From an uncultured Opitutaceae bacterium (GTDB lineage: Bacteria > Verrucomicrobiota > Verrucomicrobiia > Opitutales > Opitutaceae): a DNA stretch of 5,489 nt. A program made the translations under genes and the position numbers. This document shows, in pieces, positions 1-4,579 of this stretch. Location: positions 1 through 5,489 of the forward strand of contig CAISJA010000353.1 of NCBI GenBank assembly GCA_903885525.1. Reading direction: 5' to 3'. Numbering within the stretch: position 1 is the stretch's first letter; every line of letters starts with the position of its first letter. The notes below the pieces were generated by a model. That model was not told the origin of the DNA. It did not search any database and was given only the letters and a program-made list of their open reading frames with translations.

Positions 1-1532
1 GCGGTCTGCCCGAGGCCGCAGAGGCTGGTCTGGCGCACCATGTCGCAGAGCTCTTCGAGCTGGGCGAGGTCGGCGGCGGTGGCCTGGTGGGAGGTGATCT
101 TGTCGAGCAGGCGGTACATCTGCACGGTGCCGGCGCGGCAGGGCACGCACTTGCCGCAGGACTCGTCCATGCAGAACTCCATGTAGAATTTGGCGATCTC
201 GACCATGTCGGTCTGGTCGTCCATCACCACCATGCCGCCGGAGCCCATGATGGAGCCCAGGGTGGTGAGCGACTCGTAGTCGACGGGGGTGTCGAGGTGC
301 TGGGCGGGGATGCAGCCGCCGGAGGGGCCGCCGGTCTGCACGGCTTTGATCCGGCCGCCGTCGGGGGCGCCGCCGCCCATTTCCTCCACGATCTGGCGGA
401 GCGGGATGCCCATCGGGACCTCGATGAGGCCGTTGTTGCGGATTTTGCCGGTGAGGGCGAAGACCTTGGTGCCCTTGCTTTTTTCGGTGCCGAGGCTGGC
501 GTACCACTCGGGGCCGCGGTTGAGGATCGGGGCGATGTTGGCGAAGGTCTCGACGTTGTTAATGAGGGTGGGGCAGCCCCAGAGGCCGCTTTCCGCCGGG
601 AAGGGCGGGCGCGGGCGCGGGGTGCCGCGCTTGCCTTCGATCGAGGCCATGAGGGCGGTCTCCTCGCCGCAGACGAAGGCACCGGCGCCGATGCGGACAT
701 CGACGTTGAAGGAGAAGGGCGACTCGAAGACGGCGCCGCCGAGGAGCCCGAGCTGTTTGGCCTGCTTGATGGCGAGGTTCAGCCGGCTGATGGCCAGCGG
801 GTATTCGGCCCGCACGTAGAGGTAGCCCTGATCCGCGCCGACGGCGTAGGCGGCGATGGCCATGCCTTCGAGCACGAGGTGCGGGTCGCTTTCGAGCACG
901 CTGCGGTCCATGAAGGCACCCGGGTCGCCCTCGTCGCCGTTGCAGACCACGTATTTTTTCGCCCCGGCGGATTTCGCCACGGTGCCCCATTTGAGGCCGG
1001 TCGGGAAACCCGCGCCGCCGCGGCCGCGCAGGCCGCTGCGGGTGATGGCGGCGACGACTTCCGCCGGCTTCATCTCGGTGAGCACGTGCTGGAGGGCGCG
1101 GTAGCCGCCGGCGGCCACATAATCCTCGATTTTCTCGGGATCGATCAGGCCGCCGTTGGCGCGGACGACGCGGAGCTGCTTGGCGAAGAAGGGATGGGCC
1201 GGGTCGCCGCGCTCGAGCGAGCAAGGCCGGCCCTGGATCGCATCGAGCAGGGCCGGGGCGTCCGCCGGCGTCACGTGTTCAAAAAGTTCGCCGCCCGGCT
1301 TCGTGCCATCGACGCCCACGAGCGGGCCCTGGCCGCAGAATCCCATGCAGCCCACGCGCCGCACCTCGATGTCGGCTTCGAGGCCGCGGGTCTTCACCTC
1401 GGACTCGAGGTTCTTTTTGATGACATCGGCCTGCGACGACATGCAGCCGGCGGACATGCAGGTGCGGAGGCAGATTTTTTTGCGGGCGCTGTTTTGCTTG
1501 GCCGCGAGGGCCTCAAGGTCTTCAAGTTGCAT
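1..1532 (-). CDS. hoxF: HoxF, NADH/FMN-binding diaphorase subunit of a bidirectional NAD-linked [NiFe]-hydrogenase (3' end cut by the window)
   Basis: This subunit carries FMN and the NAD(H) site and passes electrons between NAD(H) and the iron-sulfur chain of a soluble cytoplasmic Hox hydrogenase. About 510 residues are visible. Residues 1-100 form a thioredoxin-like [2Fe-2S] domain with cysteines C25-x4-C30 and C62-x3-C66. A NuoF-like core follows, with the glycine-rich motif GRGGAGFPTGLKW (170-182), CNGDEGDPGAFMDR for FMN/NADH, and GAGAFVCGEETALMASIEG. The C-terminal [4Fe-4S] ligands are C459, C462 and C465 (ESCGKCVPCRAG) and C505 (SLCGLGQT). The N-terminal ferredoxin-like domain fused to NuoF separates it from plain NuoF of complex I. 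The ATG lies 3 nt after the hoxE stop with only a weak GGA as ribosome site, so translational coupling is likely. Family HoxF proteins are about 530-600 residues, so little may be missing. A HydB/HndC-type bifurcating-hydrogenase subunit would carry an extra C-terminal ferredoxin domain beyond the edge and cannot be wholly excluded; the HoxE neighbour argues for HoxF. Confidence 0.9.
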   Translation of the reverse strand, partial: MQLEDLEALAAKQNSARKKICLRTCMSAGCMSSQADVIKKNLESEVKTRGLEADIEVRRVGCMGFCGQGPLVGVDGTKPGGELFEHVTPADAPALLDAIQGRPCSLERGDPAHPFFAKQLRVVRANGGLIDPEKIEDYVAAGGYRALQHVLTEMKPAEVVAAITRSGLRGRGGAGFPTGLKWGTVAKSAGAKKYVVCNGDEGDPGAFMDRSVLESDPHLVLEGMAIAAYAVGADQGYLYVRAEYPLAISRLNLAIKQAKQLGLLGGAVFESPFSFNVDVRIGAGAFVCGEETALMASIEGKRGTPRPRPPFPAESGLWGCPTLINNVETFANIAPILNRGPEWYASLGTEKSKGTKVFALTGKIRNNGLIEVPMGIPLRQIVEEMGGGAPDGGRIKAVQTGGPSGGCIPAQHLDTPVDYESLTTLGSIMGSGGMVVMDDQTDMVEIAKFYMEFCMDESCGKCVPCRAGTVQMYRLLDKITSHQATAADLAQLEELCDMVRQTSLCGLGQT

Positions 1533-1535
1533 GGC

Positions 1536-2057
1536 TCAGATCCATTGGTTGAGGCGTTGCAGGGCATCGGCCGGCCCCTGTTTGGCGGCTACGTGGCCGT
1601 CGTACACCACCGCGGGGGCGATGCCGCAGGCGCCGATGCAGCGGGCGGTGAGCAGCGACACCTTTTTGTCGGGGGTGGTCTCGCCGGGTTTGACGCCGAG
1701 GCGTTCCTCGACGGCGGCCAGCACCTTGTTCGAGCCCTTGACGTAGCAGGCGGTGCCGAGGCAGACCACGCAGGTGTGCTCGCCCTGCGGCTTGAGGGTG
1801 AAGTAATGGTAGAACGTGGCGACGCCGTAGACGCGGCTGGCCGGGAGCTTGAGCTGCCAGGACACGAAACGCAGGACGTCGTCCTCCAGGTAGCCGAAGA
1901 GCTCCTGGGCCCGGTGCAGCACCTCGATCAGGGAGTCCTGCCGGTGCTGGAACTTCTTGATATGGGCTTCGAGGATCTTGAATCGCTTGTCGCTGGCGAG
2001 CTTCTGGGCGAAGCGGGCGGCGGTCTTGGATCGTTGGGGTGAGGGCGCGAGGGCCAT
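1536..2057 (-). CDS. hoxE: HoxE, NuoE-like [2Fe-2S] subunit of the bidirectional hydrogenase
   Basis: This 173-residue protein belongs to the NuoE/24 kDa thioredoxin-like [2Fe-2S] family, and 173 residues is the length I recall for cyanobacterial HoxE. An N-terminal helical region (about 25-90) contains the characteristic DSLIEVLHRAQELFGYLE and LPASRVYGVATFYHYF segments. The cluster ligands are C99-x4-C104, within CVVCLGTACYVKG, and C140-x3-C144, within ARCIGACG; C96 is an additional cysteine. The stretch GEHTCVVCLGTACYVKGS is very HoxE-like, more so than complex I NuoE. HoxE is known to join HoxF and HoxU in the diaphorase module and to take part in electron exchange with the hydrogenase module and small redox carriers. 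It is the first gene of the leftward unit and ends 3 nt before hoxF. The ATG at 2057 has no clear Shine-Dalgarno: the preceding bases are CCCCGGTCAATAAGCTT. The start therefore rests on family length and the lack of another start codon upstream. Confidence 0.9.
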   Translation of the reverse strand: MALAPSPQRSKTAARFAQKLASDKRFKILEAHIKKFQHRQDSLIEVLHRAQELFGYLEDDVLRFVSWQLKLPASRVYGVATFYHYFTLKPQGEHTCVVCLGTACYVKGSNKVLAAVEERLGVKPGETTPDKKVSLLTARCIGACGIAPAVVYDGHVAAKQGPADALQRLNQWI

Positions 2058-2133
2058 AAGCTTATTGACCGGGGAGGGTCCGGCGGGCGGCAGGCTCCGG
2101 CGGACAGGCTGGCACTGGACCGGGGGCCGGCGC

Positions 2134-2156
2134 GCTCCGCTTGTTTCCAGCGGAGC
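2134..2156. repeat. Inverted repeat, 8-bp perfect stem (first hairpin of a possible dispersed repeat)
   Basis: GCTCCGCT (2134-2141) pairs perfectly with AGCGGAGC (2149-2156) across the 7-nt loop TGTTTCC. CCGG on both outer sides can extend the stem after a short bulge. It lies about 80-100 bp upstream of hoxE and is followed 16 bp later by a second hairpin. The dyad itself is seen directly; that it belongs to a REP-like family is inference. Confidence 0.6.
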
Positions 2157-2170
2157 ACCGGTCCTGGGTG

Positions 2171-2208
2171 TTGCCGGGCCTGAAACCCGGCGTCACGGTG
2201 TGCGGCAA
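2171..2208. repeat. Nested alternative inverted repeats (second hairpin)
   Basis: GCCGGG (2173-2178) pairs with CCCGGC (2186-2191) over the loop CCTGAAA. The overlapping segment TTGCCG (2171-2176) can pair instead with CGGCAA (2203-2208). The two pairings share bases, so only one can form at a time. Together with the hairpin at 2134-2156 this gives a two-hairpin unit like bacterial intergenic REP/BIME elements. In an untranslated leader of hoxE it could also act as a structural switch; nothing in the sequence decides between these. Confidence 0.5.
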
Positions 2209-2353
2209 TTCCCTCGTCATAGGCCGCGATCATAATCCCGGGTTGGCGACGGCACTCTGCACCCCTTGGGCAATGCCCCGCATAAATTGCTCATCCGATC
2301 CTTGGATCAGATCTAAAACCGGCAAATAAAAATCTCAATTGGCTGATTTGTAG

Positions 2354-2384
2354 AGTATAGCAAAATATAGTATTTATCTGTCCA
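2354..2384 (-). promoter_or_regulatory. Possible leftward sigma-70 promoter with extended -10, upstream of hoxE
   Basis: On the minus strand TATACT (2359-2354) is preceded by TGC, forming an extended -10 element. TGGACA (2384-2379) is a plausible -35 with a 19-nt spacer, longer than the ideal 17. It sits within the AT-rich island and just downstream, in the minus sense, of the leftward terminator, which would insulate it. It would give hoxE a leader of roughly 290 nt, unusually long, so another promoter nearer the gene is possible. Confidence 0.3.
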
Positions 2385-2408
2385 TATATAAGAATAATTC
2401 CATCCGGA

Positions 2409-2444
2409 CAAAAAATAAGGGCCGTCTACCCCTAGACGGCCCTT
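2409..2444 (-). terminator. Rho-independent terminator reading leftward
   Basis: AAGGGCCGTCTA (2417-2428) and TAGACGGCCCTT (2433-2444) form a perfect 12-bp stem with a four-base loop. On the minus strand the stem runs directly into TTATTTTTTG (2418-2409), a proper U-tract. On the plus strand only TTT follows, so rightward termination would be weak. It would end a minus-strand transcript that begins somewhere between here and the MATE start, where no gene is recognised, and would shield the hoxE promoter from read-through. Confidence 0.7.
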
Positions 2445-2520
2445 TAACCTGTACACCTAGCAAACCTAAGAACTACGGGGGGAAAGACGCAGGTGGCCGG
2501 TTTTTGTTCAATCTTCTTTT

Positions 2521-2573
2521 CGGCTTCAGGCGCTGAGTTCACACGGCTGTAACACGGCCGAGGCACGAAGCCG
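2521..2573 (+). promoter_or_regulatory. Nested hairpin structure in the MATE leader, unknown class
   Basis: CGGCTTC (2521-2527) pairs perfectly with GAAGCCG (2567-2573). Inside it, CGGCTGT (2544-2550) pairs with ACGGCCG (2554-2560), with one G-U pair in the plus-strand RNA, over the loop AAC. Further short stems follow at 2593-2609 (CGGCA/TGCCG), 2650-2668 (GCGGCA/TGCCGC) and 2668-2682 (CCGGCC/GGCCGG). I could not match this to a known riboswitch. In DNA this GC-rich some pairing is expected by chance, and the same dyads would fold in a minus-strand RNA ending at the terminator. Confidence 0.3.
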
Positions 2574-2744
2574 GTGCGGGGGGCGGTTCTGCCGGCATTT
2601 TTCCTGCCGCGGGGAGCAGCGGGGCGGGCGGGATCGAGCTGAAGCGGAAGCGGCAACTTCGCTGCCGCCGGCCCTGGGCCGGGCGAGGACTGGCAAGACG
2701 GGGTCTGATCCCGAAACAAATTGCGGCCCGGCGTTTTCGTCGCC

Positions 2745-2750
2745 TAGGTG
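2745..2750 (+). promoter_or_regulatory. Ribosome binding site that supports the MATE GTG start
   Basis: AGGTGG ends 5 nt before the GTG at 2756. It is the best Shine-Dalgarno-like sequence near the beginning of the frame and supports the GTG start, which also gives the usual short cytoplasmic N-terminus before the first membrane helix. Confidence 0.55.
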
Positions 2751-2755
2751 GCGGC

Positions 2756-4093
2756 GTGTTCCGCCTCTCCGATATCCGCCGCGAACTACGGCCCACGCTG
2801 GCCCTGGCCTTGCCGATCGTGGTGGGCCAGGTCAGCCAGATGTTGATCGGTTTGACGGACAATTTTTTCATCGGCCGCGTCGGGCGCGCACCCTTGGCGG
2901 CGGCGGCCTTCACGCACGGGGTCTTCGGCATCTTCTACATCGTGGGGATCGGCCTGTTGCTCGGGGCGGGTGTCTACGCGGCGCGCGATCATGGGGCCGG
3001 CGACGAGATTGGCTGCGCCGCCTGGCTCCGGCACGGCCGGGCGCTGGCGCTGGCGGTGGGGCTGTCCGCCTTTGCCCTGCTGGCCGTCCTCTCGACACAG
3101 CTGCCCCGTTTGGGCCAGCCGCCCGAGGTGATCGCCATCGTGCGGCCGTTTTTCTTTCTGATCGCGGCCTCCTTTGTGCCGGCCCTGGTCTTTCAGGTGC
3201 AGCGGCAGTTTGCGGAGTCGCTGGGCCGGCCGTGGGTGCCGATGCTCATTATCCTGGCGGATGTGGCGCTCAATGCGGTGCTGAACTGGATTTTGGTCTT
3301 CGGGCACCTCGGCTTTCCGGCGCTCGGGCTGATCGGTTCGGGCTGGGCCACGCTGGTGGCGCGCACGGCGGCGGTGGTCGCGTTGGCGGCCTGGCTGAGG
3401 CTGGCGCCCGAATTCGCCCGCGTGCGGGCGGCGCCGTGGACCGGTTGGGAGCGGGCGCGATTTGCCGAGCTGCTGCGGCTGGGCGGTCCGGCGAGCGGCA
3501 TGCTGCTTTTCGAGGCCGGGGCCTTTTCCGCCGCCTCGCTGATGATGGGCTGGCTCGGCACGGTGCCGCTGGCCGCCCACCAGGTGGCGCTGGGATTTGC
3601 GGCCTTGACCTTCATGTGTCCGCTCGGCCTCTCCATCGCCGTCAGCCTCCGCATCAGCCGGGCGAGGGGCGAGGGCCGGCTGGAGGCGCTGCGGCCGATC
3701 GGATTCGGGGCACTCGGCGCCGGGTTGGGCCTGATGCTGCTGTTTGCCCTTCTGTTTGCCACGGCGGGAGGCATTTTTACCGCGGCAGTCACGCCGGATG
3801 CGGAGGTGGCGACGCTGGCCGCCCGGCTCCTGCTGGTGGCGGCGGTGTTTCAGCTTTTCGATGGCGGGCAGGTCATCAGTGTCGGCGCGCTCCGCGGGCT
3901 GACGGACGTGCGGGTGCCGGGTGTGATCACCTTCATCGCCTACTGGGTGATCGCGCTGCCGGCGGGCTATGGGCTCGCCTTCCACACGCCGCTGGGTGCG
4001 TTGGGGGTGTGGAGCGGCCTGGCGCTGGGACTCGGCTGTGCGGCCGTGCTGCTCGTCTGGCGGCTGCACCGCCTCACGCGCCCGGGAAATTAG
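2756..4093 (+). CDS. MATE-family multidrug/cation antiporter (NorM-like)
   Basis: This 445-residue polytopic inner-membrane protein has the length and alternating hydrophobic segments of a 12-helix MATE exporter. The family expels cationic drugs and metabolites in exchange for Na+ or H+. The first helix carries LPIVVGQVSQMLIGLTDNFF. The family-typical LNWILVFGHLGFPALGLIGS follows near the fourth to fifth helices, and the second half has AAHQVALGF and FDGGQVISVGALRGLTDVR. Acidic residues D35, E253 and D369 fall where NorM of Vibrio cholerae has, from memory, D36, E255 and D371, its cation-site triad; this suggests a NorM-like, possibly Na+-coupled protein. The GTG start is preceded by AGGTGG at good spacing. 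The gene stands alone, diverges from hoxEF across a long leader and converges on the YggU-family gene. The substrate cannot be told from sequence. A polysaccharide or lipid flippase of the same superfamily is less likely given these motifs. Confidence 0.9.
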   Translation: MFRLSDIRRELRPTLALALPIVVGQVSQMLIGLTDNFFIGRVGRAPLAAAAFTHGVFGIFYIVGIGLLLGAGVYAARDHGAGDEIGCAAWLRHGRALALAVGLSAFALLAVLSTQLPRLGQPPEVIAIVRPFFFLIAASFVPALVFQVQRQFAESLGRPWVPMLIILADVALNAVLNWILVFGHLGFPALGLIGSGWATLVARTAAVVALAAWLRLAPEFARVRAAPWTGWERARFAELLRLGGPASGMLLFEAGAFSAASLMMGWLGTVPLAAHQVALGFAALTFMCPLGLSIAVSLRISRARGEGRLEALRPIGFGALGAGLGLMLLFALLFATAGGIFTAAVTPDAEVATLAARLLLVAAVFQLFDGGQVISVGALRGLTDVRVPGVITFIAYWVIALPAGYGLAFHTPLGALGVWSGLALGLGCAAVLLVWRLHRLTRPGN

Positions 4094-4163
4094 CCCGCGG
4101 GCCGGGCCGGCCTGGCGGAAAAGGAACGGGCCGCGCCGGACGCGCCGGGGGCGAAGCGGGGGA
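4094..4163. other. Short convergent gap between the MATE and YggU-family genes
   Basis: Seventy bases separate two facing stop codons. The stretch is very GC-rich and has small palindromes, for example GCCCGCGGGC at 4093-4102 overlapping the MATE stop, but no stem followed by a T-run on either strand. No convincing intrinsic terminator is visible, so termination may be Rho-dependent or lie inside the facing genes. Confidence 0.5.
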
Positions 4164-4436
4164 TCACACGCCGAGGCGGCGGCGCACTTCGGGCAGGTCG
4201 AGGCTGTCGAGACGGATGATTTTCTGGCGCGACTTGTCGCCGCGCAGCAGCGTGACGGTGCGGCGTGGGACGCCGAGCTGGGCCGCGAGGAAGCTGAGGA
4301 GGGCGTCGTTGGCGCGGCCGTCGAGAGCGGGCGCGTGGACCTTGACCTTGAGCGCGGGGCCCAGCCAGCCCACGATGGCATCGCGCGGGGCGTTGGGGAT
4401 GATCTTCAATTCGAGGGTGCAGGAAGCGGCGGGCAC
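4164..4436 (-). CDS. DUF167 / YggU (UPF0235) family protein
   Basis: This is a small cytoplasmic alpha/beta protein of a widespread family with no settled biochemical role. The family signature is clear: LELKIIPNAPRD near the N-terminus, then LKVKVHAPALDGRANDALLSFL (broken as KVKVHAPALDGRAN and ALLSFLA), then LGVPRRTVTLLRGDKSRQK towards the end. From the GTG at 4436 the product is 90 residues, close to the roughly 96 of E. coli YggU, and begins a few residues before the first conserved strand. Two longer starts in the same frame are possible: TTG at 4472, with AGGA five bases upstream (102 aa), and GTG at 4505 (113 aa). The extra residues are Ala/Pro/Arg-rich and do not resemble the family, so I prefer 4436 even though it has no good ribosome site. 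The gene follows the trans-sulfuration enzyme on the same strand, possibly co-transcribed. Confidence 0.85.
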   Translation of the reverse strand: MPAASCTLELKIIPNAPRDAIVGWLGPALKVKVHAPALDGRANDALLSFLAAQLGVPRRTVTLLRGDKSRQKIIRLDSLDLPEVRRRLGV

Positions 4437-4561
4437 GGAGCCGAGGGTGTGACGGGCGGGCGGGCGAGGCAACGCCGTCCTGCCGGAAACTCCTCCTGCG
4501 ATCACCCGCGGCGGGTGGCGCGCCGGACGCTCCCGCTCCGGGCCCCGCCCAAATTAGGGAA

Positions 4562-4579
4562 GGCCTGCCGGCTCAGGCC
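4562..4579 (-). terminator. Weak hairpin at the end of the trans-sulfuration enzyme gene
   Basis: GGCCTG (4562-4567) and CAGGCC (4574-4579) form a 6-bp stem around a 6-base loop that includes part of the stop codon. On the minus strand it is followed by TTCCCTAATTT, not a true U-tract. It may slow or partly end transcription before the YggU-family gene, but evidence is slight. Confidence 0.2.

Larger units (their letters stand above)
2058..2755. other. Long divergent intergenic region between hoxE and the MATE gene
   Basis: Nearly 700 bp separate the two divergent starts. Short open frames cross it, but they are rich in proline, alanine and arginine, lack recognisable domains and have poor start signals, so I call none of them a gene. 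The stretch is composite. GC-rich paired inverted repeats occupy about 2120-2210, GC drops steeply at about 2320-2415, a strong leftward terminator hairpin sits at 2409-2444, and overlapping GC-rich hairpins occupy about 2521-2684. The promoters of both flanking genes must lie here. Confidence 0.8.

Noticed and set aside
87..2042. A 651-codon plus-strand open frame opposite hoxF and hoxE
   Set aside because: It is antisense to two genes with full family motifs. Its product is His/Ala/Gly/Asp-rich with no recognisable domain, as expected from the complementary strand of GC-rich codons.
1928..2233. A 101-codon minus-strand frame overlapping the start of hoxE
   Set aside because: It overlaps hoxE out of frame and its C-terminal half is Ser/Pro/Arg low complexity. 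Its N-terminal half simply translates the inverted repeats at 2134-2191.
2286..2312. Several GATC sites with a small palindrome (GATCC-TT-GGATC), as in origin or methylation-controlled regions
   Set aside because: Only three GATC sites and a 5-bp arm; there are no DnaA boxes or other origin features nearby.
2561..2640. A possible cobalamin-riboswitch-like GAAGCCGGTGCGG segment before the MATE gene
   Set aside because: The resemblance is limited to one short segment. The rest of the B12-box core (such as GCCACTG) is absent and the downstream gene is not a typical B12-controlled one.
2444..2719. A 91-codon minus-strand frame that ends exactly at the terminator hairpin
   Set aside because: It starts with TTG, has no good ribosome site, and is Pro/Ala/Arg-rich with no family resemblance. 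The match between its stop and the hairpin is intriguing but not enough to call a gene; kept only as part of the small-transcript finding.
2786..4381. A 531-codon minus-strand frame covering the MATE gene and part of the YggU-family gene
   Set aside because: The product is Arg/Gln/Pro/His-rich low complexity, antisense to a clear MATE protein and out of frame with the real YggU-family gene; a GC-driven shadow.
3232..4452. A 406-codon plus-strand frame overlapping the MATE gene
   Set aside because: It is a Gly/Ala/Arg-rich frame inside and beyond the MATE gene, with no domain and no start signal. The MATE frame has the conserved motifs.
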